From Cryptosporangium phraense (GTDB lineage Bacteria > Actinomycetota > Actinomycetes > Mycobacteriales > Cryptosporangiaceae), in assembly GCF_006912135.1 (NCBI RefSeq), contig NZ_VIRS01000038.1, forward strand, positions 1-64,000: a stretch of DNA of 64,000 bases, given 5' to 3'. The notes under the pieces are model-generated. The model searched no databases. It had not been told where the DNA came from and worked only from the letters and a program-made list of their open reading frames with translations. Numbering within the stretch: position 1 is the stretch's first letter; every line of letters starts with the position of its first letter. Position numbers and translations under genes: made by a program. Shown here piece by piece: positions 28,127-37,122 of this stretch.

Positions 28127-29542
28127 CTAACTCTCCTCGTCCGGCGACGCGAGCGGCAGCGACACCGTCGCCACCAAGCCGTGCGGGGACTCCTCCCCGA
28201 GCGTGATCGTGCCGTCGTGGCGGCGGACTATCTCGCGGGCGATGGCCAGGCCCAGGCCCGATCCGCCGCTGTCGCGGTCCCGGGCGTCGTCGCGGCGGGT
28301 GAAGCGCGCGAACACCCGCTCGCGGTCGGCGGCCGGAATGCCGGGACCGTCGTCGACGACCTCCAGCGTCGCCCGGCCGCCGTCCGAGCCGAGCCGCACC
28401 TCGACCCCGCTGTCGGCATACCGCACCGCGTTCTCCACCAGGTTCGTGACGACCCTGGTCAGCCCGTCCTCGTCCCCCTCGACGACGGCCGAGGCCGCAC
28501 CCGGCCGGTCGACCCGCACCACCGGAACGCGGGCCCCGGCCGACCGGGCGACGGCCGCGTCCGCGACGACGGCCAGTTCGACGGGCTCCGGCGGCCGGTG
28601 CCGGACCGGGCCGTCGTCCATCCGGGCGAGCAGCAGCAGGTCGTCGACGAGCCTGGTCAACCGGGAAACGTCGGCCAGCAACTCGGCCGGTTCGGCCGGG
28701 GTCGACGTCACCTCGGCCACCTCGATCTGCGTCCGCAGGCTGGCCAGCGGGCTGCGCAGCTCGTGGGCGGCGTCGGCGACGAACGCCCTCTGCCGGGCCC
28801 GGGCCGCGTCCAGCCGGGCCAGCATCGAATTCAGCGTCACGGTCAGCCGGAAGATCTCGTCGTGCGCCCGAGGCAACGGAAGGCGCTCGGCACCTCCCCC
28901 ATCCCTCACGCTCCCCCGGCCGACGGCGATCGCCTCGGCGCCCGTCCGCAGCTCCTCGACCGCGTGCAGGGCCGCCCCGACCATCCGCCAGGCCATGATC
29001 ACCAGCAGGACCAGCAGGATCGCGTACCCGGTCAGCAGCACGACCCGCACCACCCGGACCGACTCGTGCACCTCGCTGGCCGGCACCGCGACCAGCACCG
29101 TCTTCGGATCCGACGCGGTGCCCGCCGACACCGCCACCACCCGGACGACGCCCTCGACGCCGAACCGGTACCCCGGCTCGTAGCGTTCCTCGTCGCGCAG
29201 GACCAGCGCCACCTCGCTGGCCGGCAGCATCGGCACCAGCCGGTCGGCCCCGGCCGACGCGGCCAGCACCCGCCCGTTCCGGTCGATCACCTGCACGACC
29301 GTGGTGCCGCCGGCCGGGATCGGGTCGGGCAGCCGGTCGGCGTCCACCAGCGCGGCGACGTCCTGACCGGTCTGCCGCGCGGCCCCGTCCAGCGCCCGCT
29401 CGAGCGACGCCCGCAGCACCACCACGAGCACGACCAGCGAGAGCGCCAGCGCGACGACCAGCGCGGCCGCGGCCAGCGCCACCAGCCGCGTCCGCAACCG
29501 TGCCCGGTGCCACGATCGCACCGGCCAGGACACCAGCCTCAT
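28127..29542 (-). CDS. sensor histidine kinase
   Basis: A 471-residue two-component sensor. Two membrane helices (about 20-44 and 166-186) bracket an extracytoplasmic sensor loop of about 120 residues. A HAMP linker follows, then HisKA with phospho-acceptor His260 (DAAHELRSPL), and the ATPase domain with N-box NLVENAVRYA, G1 DDGPGIP and G2 GLGLAIA. The ATG overlaps the response-regulator stop by four bases. The signal is unknown; adjacency to a LolA-like protein and an ABC exporter suggests envelope stress (inference). Confidence 0.94.
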   Translation of the reverse strand: MRLVSWPVRSWHRARLRTRLVALAAAALVVALALSLVVLVVVLRASLERALDGAARQTGQDVAALVDADRLPDPIPAGGTTVVQVIDRNGRVLAASAGADRLVPMLPASEVALVLRDEERYEPGYRFGVEGVVRVVAVSAGTASDPKTVLVAVPASEVHESVRVVRVVLLTGYAILLVLLVIMAWRMVGAALHAVEELRTGAEAIAVGRGSVRDGGGAERLPLPRAHDEIFRLTVTLNSMLARLDAARARQRAFVADAAHELRSPLASLRTQIEVAEVTSTPAEPAELLADVSRLTRLVDDLLLLARMDDGPVRHRPPEPVELAVVADAAVARSAGARVPVVRVDRPGAASAVVEGDEDGLTRVVTNLVENAVRYADSGVEVRLGSDGGRATLEVVDDGPGIPAADRERVFARFTRRDDARDRDSGGSGLGLAIAREIVRRHDGTITLGEESPHGLVATVSLPLASPDEES

Positions 29543-30216
29543 CCGCCGTCGGGCTCCAGCCGGTACCCGGCGCCCCGCACGGTCGTGACCGCCCGACGCC
29601 CGAACGGCTGGTCGATCTTGCGCCGCAGGTACCCGACGTACACCTCGACGACGTTGGCCTCACCGGTGTCGTAGAGGTCCCAGACGTGCTCCAGCAACTC
29701 GACCTTGCTGACGACCTCACCGGCGTGCCGCATCAGGTACTCCAGCAGCGCGAACTCCCGAGCCGTCAACGTGACTTCGACCTCACCCCGGGTGACCCGC
29801 TTGGACGCCGGGTCGAGCACCAGGTCGCCCGCGGTCAGCACCGTCGGCCGCTCCGGCGCGCCCCGACGCAGCAGCGCCCGCAGCTTCGCCACCAGCACGA
29901 CGTACGAGAACGGCTTGGTCAGGTAGTCGTCGGCGCCGGCGTCCAGACCGTCGGCCTGGTCGTACTCACCGTCCTTGGCCGAGAGCATCAGCACCGGGAC
30001 CCAGTTCTTGTCGGCGCGCAGCGCCTGCACCACCCGGTAGCCGGAGAGCTTGGGCAGCATCACGTCGAGGATGACCGCGTCGTACTCGTTCTGGCGCGTC
30101 CGCTCGAGGCCGTCGACCCCGTCGTGGGCCACGTCGACGACGAACCCCTCGGTCTGCAGGCCGCGCTTGAGCGCCCCCGCCAGCCGCACTTCGTCCTCGA
30201 CAACCAGTACCCGCAC
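29539..30216 (-). CDS. OmpR-family response regulator
   Basis: A 225-residue regulator with a receiver domain (phospho-acceptor Asp51 in ILDVMLPKLSG, switch Lys in YLTKPFS) and a winged-helix output domain (LTAREFALLEYLMRHAGEVVSK). GTG at 30216 is chosen because it begins MRVLVVEDE as in the family and has AAGGGA upstream; the longer open frame would add Cys/Arg-rich non-conserved residues. Partner of the downstream histidine kinase. It is divergent from the LolA-like/ABC operon, with repeated TCTCAG sites between them. Confidence 0.94.
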   Translation of the reverse strand: MRVLVVEDEVRLAGALKRGLQTEGFVVDVAHDGVDGLERTRQNEYDAVILDVMLPKLSGYRVVQALRADKNWVPVLMLSAKDGEYDQADGLDAGADDYLTKPFSYVVLVAKLRALLRRGAPERPTVLTAGDLVLDPASKRVTRGEVEVTLTAREFALLEYLMRHAGEVVSKVELLEHVWDLYDTGEANVVEVYVGYLRRKIDQPFGRRAVTTVRGAGYRLEPDGG

Positions 30217-30271
30217 GTGCGTCCCTTCGTTGTGCAGCCGGGCCAGCCTCCGGCATGGGCACTGTGAGAAG

Positions 30272-30305
30272 GCTGAGCGAACCACCATCTCAGCCCGATC
30301 TCAGC
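30272..30305. promoter_or_regulatory. candidate response-regulator operator
   Basis: ATCTCAGC occurs twice in the same direction at 30287-30294 and 30298-30305, exactly 11 bases apart (one helical turn). An inverted copy of its core (GCTGAG) lies at 30272-30277. Direct repeats spaced by one turn are typical OmpR-family sites. The position between the regulator and the LolA/ABC operon suggests control of both. Confidence 0.5.
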
Positions 30306-30356
30306 ATGCACCGAGCAGCATCGGCATGTACTGAAGCTCACCGGGAGGTGTTCGCC

Positions 30357-31463
30357 ATGGATCCAGCGCAGTCTCCGCACGACGCCGAAGTGCTCTCGTC
30401 AGCGTCCGCACCCCGGCCGCTGCTGGTCCGTCGCCCGTCGTTGCGCTGGGCCGTGCCGGCCGCCGTCCTCGTCCTCGCGCTCATCGTCGGCGGCGTCAGC
30501 CGCATGCTCACCGCCGATGCCTCCCCCTCGCTGCCGCCACGGACGGCGTCCGCGCTGCTCGTCGATCTGCAGTCGGCGCTCCCCCAGGGCTTCTCCGGCA
30601 CCGTGGTGCAGAAGTCCGATCTCGGTCTGCCCAGCTTCCCGACGTCCGGCTCCCCGGCCCAGGGCAGTTCGGACTTCCTGTCGATGCTGACCGGCACCCA
30701 CACGCTGCGCGTCTGGTACGGAGGTGAAGACAAGCAGCGCGTCGCGCTGCTCGGTTCCCTCGGTGAGTCGGACGTCGTCCGGAACGGCACCGACCTCTGG
30801 ACGTGGTCGAGCACGAAGAACACCGCGACCCACACGAAGCTGAACCCGGACGACTTCAAGGGCGGCACGCCGTCGGCGGCCCCGTCGACGCCCCAGGACG
30901 CCGCGAACTGGCTGCTGAAGGCCCTCGGCCCGACGACCGACGTCTCGACCGACGGAACCGCGCAGGTCGCCGGCCGGGCCGCGTACGAGCTGGTGCTGAA
31001 GCCGAAGGACCACGCGTCCCGGGTCGGACAGGTACGGGTCGCGGTCGACTCCGAGAAGAAGATGCCGCTCCGGGTGCAGGTGTTCGCCCGCGGCGCGTCC
31101 ACCCCGGCGTTCGAGGTCGGCTTCACCCAGGTCTCGTTCGACGCCCCCGACGCGGCCCAGTTCACGTTCACCCCGCCGCCCGGCGCCACGGTGACCGAGG
31201 AGCAGCCGACCGACCCGCACGAGAAGCTGCCCAAGGACAAGATCACGACGGTCGGCTCGGGCTGGACCCGCGTCGGCATCGTGAACGACGTCTCGGCGCC
31301 CGGCGACAACGGGATGCTGAACGCGCTCCCGAAGGTCAGCGGCTCCTGGGGTAGCGGGCGGCTGTTCGAGTCCGACCTGGTCTGTGCGGTACTGACCGAC
31401 GACGGCCGGCTCGTGTTCGGAGCCGTCGATCCGGCCAAGCTCTACGAGGCGGCGGCGCGATGA
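30357..31463 (+). CDS. LolA-like outer-membrane-lipoprotein-sorting-type protein
   Basis: A 368-residue secreted or membrane-anchored protein. One hydrophobic helix (about 29-47) follows a short cytosolic N-terminus; the remainder folds as a LolA/LppX-like half-barrel (TLRVWYGGEDKQRVALL, then WTWSSTKNTATH). Such proteins in actinobacteria probably bind lipids or lipoproteins at the membrane surface. ATG at 30357 has GGGAGG nine bases upstream. It overlaps the ABC ATPase start by four bases, so it is likely part of the exporter, and is divergent from the two-component genes that may control it. Confidence 0.85.
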   Translation: MDPAQSPHDAEVLSSASAPRPLLVRRPSLRWAVPAAVLVLALIVGGVSRMLTADASPSLPPRTASALLVDLQSALPQGFSGTVVQKSDLGLPSFPTSGSPAQGSSDFLSMLTGTHTLRVWYGGEDKQRVALLGSLGESDVVRNGTDLWTWSSTKNTATHTKLNPDDFKGGTPSAAPSTPQDAANWLLKALGPTTDVSTDGTAQVAGRAAYELVLKPKDHASRVGQVRVAVDSEKKMPLRVQVFARGASTPAFEVGFTQVSFDAPDAAQFTFTPPPGATVTEEQPTDPHEKLPKDKITTVGSGWTRVGIVNDVSAPGDNGMLNALPKVSGSWGSGRLFESDLVCAVLTDDGRLVFGAVDPAKLYEAAAR

Positions 31464-32443
31464 CCGCGCCTGCGGTCGAGCGTCGGCAAGAGCTCGACCG
31501 TGGTGAAGGCAGTGCACTCGCGGTCAGCACCGCGGGGTTGACCAAGCGGTTCCGCGGCGGCCAGGTCGCGGTCGACCGGCTGGACCTGGCCGTGCCGACC
31601 GGGTCGGTGTACGGGTTCCTCGGCCCGAACGGGTCGGGGAAGACGACGACGATCCGGATGCTGCTGGGCCTGGCCCGGCCGACCGCGGGCACCGCGCGTC
31701 TGCTCGGCGGCCGGATGCCGGACGACGCGGCGACCGTGCTGCCGCGGGTCGGGGCGCTGGTCGAGGGACCCGCGTTCTATCCGCACCTGTCGGGGCCGGA
31801 GAACCTCCGGCGGGTCGACTCGGTCGACCGGACCGCGGACCCGACGACGTCGGCCGAGCGGATCGCGAGCGCGCTGGACCGGGTCGGGCTCACCGCCGCG
31901 GGCCGGAAGAAGTACCGCGCGTACTCGCTGGGCATGCGCCAGCGGCTCGGGCTGGCCGCGTCCCTGCTGCGCCCCCGCGACCTGCTCGTGCTCGACGAGC
32001 CGACGAACGGCCTGGACCCGCAGGGCACCCGCGAGGTCCGCACGCTGATCGCCGAGCTGGCCGCGGCCGGCACGACCGTGATGCTGTCGACTCATCTGCT
32101 GGCCGAGGTCGAACAGATCTGCACGCACGTCGGCGTGATGAACGTCGGCCGGCTGGTCGCGCAGGCGCCGCTGGACGAGCTGCGCGCGGGAACCGCGCCG
32201 AAGGTCGAGGTCGAGAGCGACCGGCCGCTGGACGCGGTCGAGACGCTTCGCCGTCTCGGGTTGACCGAGATCGACGTGGACGGGAACCGGGTCCGCGCGC
32301 GGTTCCACGACCTCCCGCCCGACCGGGTGGTGGCCGCGCTGGTCTACGACGGCGTGCCGGTGCAGGGTTTCGGGGTGTTGTCGCCGACGCTGGAAGAGGT
32401 ATTCGTCGGGCTCACCGGGGAGGGCTTCGATGTCAGCGCCTAA
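31460..32443 (+). CDS. ABC transporter ATP-binding protein
   Basis: A 327-residue ATPase of the CcmA/DrrA-type exporter group. Walker A is GPNGSGKTTT, signature YSLGMRQRLG, Walker B LLVLDEP and the H-loop STHLLAEVEQ. A C-terminal 80-residue extension is typical of this group. It is coupled to the LolA-like gene before it (ATGA overlap) and to the permease after it (14-base overlap). Substrate unknown; lipid or drug export is the usual role. Confidence 0.95.
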   Translation: MTAPAVERRQELDRGEGSALAVSTAGLTKRFRGGQVAVDRLDLAVPTGSVYGFLGPNGSGKTTTIRMLLGLARPTAGTARLLGGRMPDDAATVLPRVGALVEGPAFYPHLSGPENLRRVDSVDRTADPTTSAERIASALDRVGLTAAGRKKYRAYSLGMRQRLGLAASLLRPRDLLVLDEPTNGLDPQGTREVRTLIAELAAAGTTVMLSTHLLAEVEQICTHVGVMNVGRLVAQAPLDELRAGTAPKVEVESDRPLDAVETLRRLGLTEIDVDGNRVRARFHDLPPDRVVAALVYDGVPVQGFGVLSPTLEEVFVGLTGEGFDVSA

Positions 32444-33350
32444 GGCCTACGCGGCCGTACCGGGGGCGTTCTTTCCCGTGCGGTTGTCCGAGCCCACCAC
32501 AATGGTGCACGTGCCAGCGGCCTTGACCGCCGGTTTTCCGACCGGCCGACTCTTCCTCTCCGAGCTGCGGCTCGTGTTCGGGCGGCGGCGGAACCAGGCG
32601 GCGCTGGCGATGCTGGCCGCGGTGCCGGTCGTGATCGCGGTCGCGGTGCGGTTCGCGGGGTCTTCCGAGGGGCGCGGACCGGCGTTCCTGGCCCTGGTCA
32701 ACGGCAACGGGCTGTTCGTCGCGCTGACCGCGCTGGCGGTGGCGCTGCCGCTGTTCCTGCCGCTGGCCGTGTCGGCGATCGCGGCCGACTCGATCGCCGG
32801 CGAGGCGAACCTCGGCACGCTCCGGTACCTGCTGACCGTCCCGGTCGGGCGCACCCGGCTGCTGCTGGTGAAGTTCGCCGCGGTGATCGCGTACACGATG
32901 GCCGGCATCGCGCTGATCGGCGCGGTCGGGGCGGCGGTCGGCTTCGGGCTGTTCGGCGGCGGCGGTTCGACCGCGCTGCTGTCCGGTACCCAGGTCGGGC
33001 CGGCCGAGGCGCTGGCCCGGCTCGGGCTCGTGTGCCTGTACCTGTCGGCCTGCCTGGTGGCGCTGGCCGCGGTCGGCCTGTTCGCGTCGACGCTCACCGA
33101 GCAGCCGATCGGCGCGACGATCGGCGTCGTCGCGGTGACCGTGACTTTCCAGATCCTGGAGGCCGTGCCGCAGCTCGCGTTCCTGCACCCGTTCCTGCTG
33201 ACGCACTACTGGACGGACTTCGGGGAACTGCTGCGTGATCCGATCGGGTTCGGCGCGCTGGTGCCCGGGCTGATCAGCGCGCTGGTGTACACGACGGTGT
33301 TCGCGTCGGCGGCGTGGGCGCGGTTCGGGTCGAAGGACGTCACGTCGTAG
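32430..33350 (+). CDS. ABC-2 type transporter permease
   Basis: A 306-residue membrane protein with about six hydrophobic helices and the ABC-2 layout: first helix around AALAMLAAVPVVIAVAV, then the cytosolic coupling motif AGEANLGTLRYLLTVPV between helices two and three. It starts 14 bases before the stop of the ATPase gene, so the pair is coupled. An N-terminal cytosolic extension of about 45 residues precedes the first helix; a later start (MVHVPAALTAG) is possible. Confidence 0.92.
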   Translation: MSAPKAYAAVPGAFFPVRLSEPTTMVHVPAALTAGFPTGRLFLSELRLVFGRRRNQAALAMLAAVPVVIAVAVRFAGSSEGRGPAFLALVNGNGLFVALTALAVALPLFLPLAVSAIAADSIAGEANLGTLRYLLTVPVGRTRLLLVKFAAVIAYTMAGIALIGAVGAAVGFGLFGGGGSTALLSGTQVGPAEALARLGLVCLYLSACLVALAAVGLFASTLTEQPIGATIGVVAVTVTFQILEAVPQLAFLHPFLLTHYWTDFGELLRDPIGFGALVPGLISALVYTTVFASAAWARFGSKDVTS

Positions 33351-34303
33351 CGACGTGGCGGCAGGCTACGGCGGAGGCCCTGTACGGCGCTGGGGGCTTC
33401 TACCGGAAGCATCGGCCGGGGGATCATTTCCGCACGTCGGTGCACGCGGCGCCGGACCTGTTCGCGGATGCGGTCGGGGAGTTGTTCTCGCGGGTCGATC
33501 GGGCGCTGGGGCATCCGGATCCGGTGGATCTCGTGGACGTGGGCGCCGGGGGCGGTGAGCTGGTCTCGTCGTTGTCGTCGTCGTTGGGGCGACGGGTGCG
33601 GGTGACCGCGGTGGAGCGGGGGGCCCGGCCGGCTTCGGTGCCTGCGGCCGTGTCGTGGGTCGGTGAGGTGCCGCCGCTGACCGGGTTGCTGATGGCCAAC
33701 GAGTGGCTCGACAACGTGCCGGTCGACGTGGTGGAGCGGGATTCGGCCGGGGTGGATCGGGTCGTGCTGGTCTCGCCGTCGGGGGTGGAATCGCTGGGGG
33801 ACCCGGTCTCGGGTTCCGATGCGGCGTGGCTCGCGCGGTGGTGGCCGCTGCGCGCGGTCGGCGACCGCGCCGAGGTCGGTTCCGCGCGGGACGCGGCCTG
33901 GGCGGCCGCGGTCGGGCGCGTGCGGCGCGGTCTCGCCGTCGCGGTCGACTACGGCCACACTGCGGACGCCCGCCCGCCGGGCGGGACGCTGACCGGTTAT
34001 CGGGACGGACGGCAAGTGGCGCCGGTGCCCGACGGGTCGTGTGACATCACCGCGCACGTGGCGATGGATTCACTGGCTGATGGCGGTGTGCTGAGGCGGC
34101 AGCGATCGGTGCTGCGGGCTCTGGGGGTATCGGGCGAGCTGCCGGCGAGGGAGTTGGCGTCTCGAGACCCGGCGGGGTACCTGAGGGCGCTGTCCCGGGC
34201 GTCGCGGGCGGCCGAGCTGACTGCCGTGCCCGGGCTGGGCAGTTTCTTCTGGCTGGTTCAGGCGGTGGGGCTAGGGGATGACGGCGTGGCCGGAGACTTG
34301 TAG
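33314..34303 (+). CDS. MidA/NDUFAF7-family methyltransferase
   Basis: A 329-residue SAM-dependent methyltransferase of the MidA (DUF185) family. It has the family N-terminus (ALYGAGGFYRKHRPGDHFRTS), motif I VDVGAGGGELV, GLLMANEWLDNVPVD and AVAVDYGHTADARP. In mitochondria the homolog NDUFAF7 methylates an Arg of the complex I 49-kDa subunit (NuoD homolog), and an orphan NuoD gene lies 3 kb downstream. The GTG at 33314 overlaps the ABC permease by 37 bases; no better start exists before the conserved region. The 3' end overlaps the convergent RidA gene by 33 bases. Confidence 0.88.
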   Translation: MGAVRVEGRHVVATWRQATAEALYGAGGFYRKHRPGDHFRTSVHAAPDLFADAVGELFSRVDRALGHPDPVDLVDVGAGGGELVSSLSSSLGRRVRVTAVERGARPASVPAAVSWVGEVPPLTGLLMANEWLDNVPVDVVERDSAGVDRVVLVSPSGVESLGDPVSGSDAAWLARWWPLRAVGDRAEVGSARDAAWAAAVGRVRRGLAVAVDYGHTADARPPGGTLTGYRDGRQVAPVPDGSCDITAHVAMDSLADGGVLRRQRSVLRALGVSGELPARELASRDPAGYLRALSRASRAAELTAVPGLGSFFWLVQAVGLGDDGVAGDL

Positions 34304-35728
34304 GACGGCTTCGGGGTCCCAGAGGCGGCGAACTTCGGCGACGGTGAGGGCCGGGGCGGCGCCGCCGAGGAGGGACCGCCAGATGTTGCCGATCGCTCGG
34401 GACGCGCCCTTGTAGTCGTCGATCGAGGTCACCTGGATCTCGATGCGGGTGAGGTGCTCGGGGGTGCCGCCGGCTGCGGCCAGGGCGACCAGCAGGTTCT
34501 GGACCGCGCGGTCGAACTGGGCGACGAGGCCGCCGTCGACGATCCGGGCGTCGCGGTCGGCGCCGGTCTGGGCGGCGAGGAAGACGAGTTGGCCGGTGGC
34601 GATCGTGGCGTGTGAGTAGCCGCGGGGTTTGGGCAGTTCGAAGGGGTTCACTCGGCGGACGGGGTCGCTCTCGGCGGCTCGCCGGCCGGCGCGCGTGCGC
34701 CCGTCCACCGCCGCCATCCGAGGCCGCGCCTCAGCCTCCGCCGCTGCCGCTCGGGGGCGGGCCTCGACCACGGCGCGGGGCCGGGCGTCGGCCTCCGCGG
34801 CCGACCGCAGCCGGCCCTCAGCCTCCGCGGCAGGCCGTAGCCGAGCCTCGGCCTCCGCAGCCGGCCGTAGCCGGCCCTCGGCCGCCCCGCGGGACCGGCC
34901 GTCGGCCGGCGCGCCGGCCCGCGGACGGGTGTCTTCGGCGGGCACCCCGGAGCGCGAGCGCAAGTCCTCCGCCGGCACCCCAGAGCGCGGACGTAAGTCC
35001 TCGGCCGGTACCCCGGAGCGCGGACGCAAGTCCTCCGCCGGTACCCCAGAGCGCGAACGCATGTCCTCGGCCGGTACCCCGGAGCGCGAACGCATGTCTT
35101 CGGCCGGCGCGCCGGAGCGCGGGCGGATGTCTGCCGGAGCGCCGGGGCGGCCGAGGGGATCGCCGGCGGTTTCTCCCGGAGCGCGGCGGAGCGCCTCGGG
35201 CGCCCGCCGAGCCGGGTCGCCGACCACCGCACGCCCGGACACGGCCGCCGCACCACGAGGCCGGTCCCCCGTGTCCACGAGACCGCGCAACCGGTCACCC
35301 GTGTCGGCGACAGCGGGACGACGGAGACGGTCTCCGGTGTCCGCGACCCCACGCAAGCGATCACCCGTGTCGACGCGCGGGTCCACCTCGACGTCGGCCC
35401 GGCGGGACAGCACCCGCCCGCGGTACTCATCCGGCTCTCCGCGCCGCTGCTGCGGCACCCGACGGTCGTCGTCGCGGGACTGCTCCCGAGCCGCCCGAGC
35501 CGCCACCCGCGCCGGATCCTCCCGACGCAGCAACGAACGGCCCGGCGACATCTCGTCCACCGTCCCGAACTCGCGAAGATCCCCGCCCGCCGACGGCTCC
35601 TCGAGTGGATCGGTCAACGGATCGAACTGCCGAGCCTCCCGACGGGAACGCCGACGAGGCTGGTCAGCAAGATCCGCCTCGCGAGCGTGATGCCGTCCCC
35701 CGAACTCGTCGGTCACTCCGTAGCTCAC
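34271..35728 (-). CDS. RidA-domain protein with long repeat arm
   Basis: A 485-residue protein. The last 125 residues or so are a RidA/YjgF/UK114 domain (SHATIATGQLVFLAAQTGADRD, ending QVSGHAVIP), whose known members deaminate reactive enamine/imine intermediates. The key Arg position reads VTSIDDY-x-EVRRLW-like and needs alignment. The first 360 residues are Arg/Ala/Asp-rich and built from repeats: TGDRLR units, about seven SGVPAEDLRPR units and RLRPAAEAE units. RidA proteins are normally single-domain, so the arm is unusual. GTG at 35728 (VSYGVTDEFGG) is preferred to the first ATG at 35779, whose extra residues are non-conserved. Confidence 0.82.
   Translation of the reverse strand: MSYGVTDEFGGRHHAREADLADQPRRRSRREARQFDPLTDPLEEPSAGGDLREFGTVDEMSPGRSLLRREDPARVAARAAREQSRDDDRRVPQQRRGEPDEYRGRVLSRRADVEVDPRVDTGDRLRGVADTGDRLRRPAVADTGDRLRGLVDTGDRPRGAAAVSGRAVVGDPARRAPEALRRAPGETAGDPLGRPGAPADIRPRSGAPAEDMRSRSGVPAEDMRSRSGVPAEDLRPRSGVPAEDLRPRSGVPAEDLRSRSGVPAEDTRPRAGAPADGRSRGAAEGRLRPAAEAEARLRPAAEAEGRLRSAAEADARPRAVVEARPRAAAAEAEARPRMAAVDGRTRAGRRAAESDPVRRVNPFELPKPRGYSHATIATGQLVFLAAQTGADRDARIVDGGLVAQFDRAVQNLLVALAAAGGTPEHLTRIEIQVTSIDDYKGASRAIGNIWRSLLGGAAPALTVAEVRRLWDPEAVLQVSGHAVIP
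34912..35138 (-). repeat. 33-bp tandem repeats in the RidA arm
   Basis: About seven 33-base units code the 11-residue repeat SGVPAEDLRPR (variants SGAPAEDM, AGAPADG). DNA identity between neighbouring units is high, suggesting recent expansion. Confidence 0.8.
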
Positions 35729-35855
35729 GCCACAACCGTCCCAGCGTCGTCGGTTCCTCTCACCCGTTCGCGGCGGCACCGGGCAAACGAGTTGGCAGCC
35801 ACTTTACGATGCCTCACCGACCCCGGGTGACCAAATCGGACGACGCTGAGTCAAC

Positions 35856-37085
35856 TCATCGCACCGTCACCTGCAACGACTCCAACCCTCGAATGATGAA
35901 CCCGGGCTTCCACCGCGGGGTCTCGGCCAACGCCAGCCCCGGAACCCGCCGGATCATCGTCTCGAACGACGCCCCCAACTCCACCCGCGCCAACGGCGCC
36001 CCGAGGCAGAAGTGGATCCCGGCCCCGAACGAGATGTGCGGGTTCGGGAACCGTCCCAGGTCGAGGCGGGCCGCGTCCGGGAAGACCGCGGAGTCCCGGT
36101 TCGCCGACCCGAACAGCAGCCCGATCTCGGTGCCCCGGGGAATCCGCACCCCGTGCACCTCAATGTCCTCCAGCACCCACCGCTCGAACATCTGCAGCGG
36201 CGTGTCCCACCGCATCAGCTCCTCGATCGCGGTGCCGACCCCCACCTCACCGGCCCGCAGCCGCGCCAGCTCCGACGGGTTCCGGAACAGCGACCACCAC
36301 CCGTTCCCGGTCACGTTCACCGTCGCCTCGTGCCCCGCGTTCAGCAGCAGCACGCACGTCCCGACCAGCTCGCCGTCGGTGAGCTGGTCCCCCGCGTCGA
36401 CGACCGACGCCAGCGCGCTGATCAGGTCGTCGCCCGGCGACGAACGCCGCTCGGACGCCAGCGATACCAGATAGTCCGTGAACTCGATGCTGGCCCGGAC
36501 CGCGGTCGCCTGCGCCGACGCCGACGGGTTCAGCTCGTACATCCCGCAGATGTCCGCCGACCACGGCCGCAGCAGGTGCCGGTCCGACTCCGGGATCCCC
36601 AGCATCTCGGCGATCACCGCGACCGGCAGCGGCTCGGCCACCGTCGAGATCAGGTCGACCGGCGAGCCGTCCGACCCGGCGTCCAGCAACTCGGAGACCA
36701 GGTCCGACGCGAACTCCTGCACCCGGGGAGTCAGTCGCTGGACGGTCCGCGGAGTGAACGCCTTCGAGACCAGCCGACGCAGCCGGGTGTGGTCCGGCGG
36801 CTCGACGTCGAGCATGCCGTTACGGATCAGCGTCCAGAACGGCTCCAGGTGCGGCGCGTCCGGCTCGTGACCCATCTCCTCGTGCGTGGCCAGGTGCAGG
36901 TACGACCGGCCCAGGCGACGGTCGCGCAGCAGCGCGTCAACGTCGGCGTGACGGGAGAACAAGTACTGCCCGGTACCGGGAAACTGCCAGACCGGCGAGT
37001 TCTCCCGCAGCTCGGCATAGGCGTCGTACGGCCAAGCCACGAACGAAGGCGACCACGGGTCGAAGGCCACAACTGAACCGGTCAT
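35856..37085 (-). CDS. cytochrome P450
   Basis: A 409-residue bacterial P450 monooxygenase, usual length. The heme ligand loop is FGAGIHFCLGAPLAR (Cys), the I-helix oxygen-activation motif is NAGHEAT and the K-helix ExxR motif is EELMR. It is soluble, with no membrane anchor, and would need ferredoxin and reductase encoded elsewhere. It stands alone, divergent from the NuoD gene and downstream of no obvious biosynthetic cluster, so the substrate is unknown. Start ATG at 37085. Confidence 0.95.
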   Translation of the reverse strand: MTGSVVAFDPWSPSFVAWPYDAYAELRENSPVWQFPGTGQYLFSRHADVDALLRDRRLGRSYLHLATHEEMGHEPDAPHLEPFWTLIRNGMLDVEPPDHTRLRRLVSKAFTPRTVQRLTPRVQEFASDLVSELLDAGSDGSPVDLISTVAEPLPVAVIAEMLGIPESDRHLLRPWSADICGMYELNPSASAQATAVRASIEFTDYLVSLASERRSSPGDDLISALASVVDAGDQLTDGELVGTCVLLLNAGHEATVNVTGNGWWSLFRNPSELARLRAGEVGVGTAIEELMRWDTPLQMFERWVLEDIEVHGVRIPRGTEIGLLFGSANRDSAVFPDAARLDLGRFPNPHISFGAGIHFCLGAPLARVELGASFETMIRRVPGLALAETPRWKPGFIIRGLESLQVTVR

Positions 37086-37122
37086 CCCACCACGCTAACT
37101 CCCGTTCTGGAACGATGAGCAC

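Noticed and set aside
34912-35138. Possible CRISPR-like 33-bp repeats
   Set aside because: Contiguous, in frame and inside a coding region; they are protein repeats.
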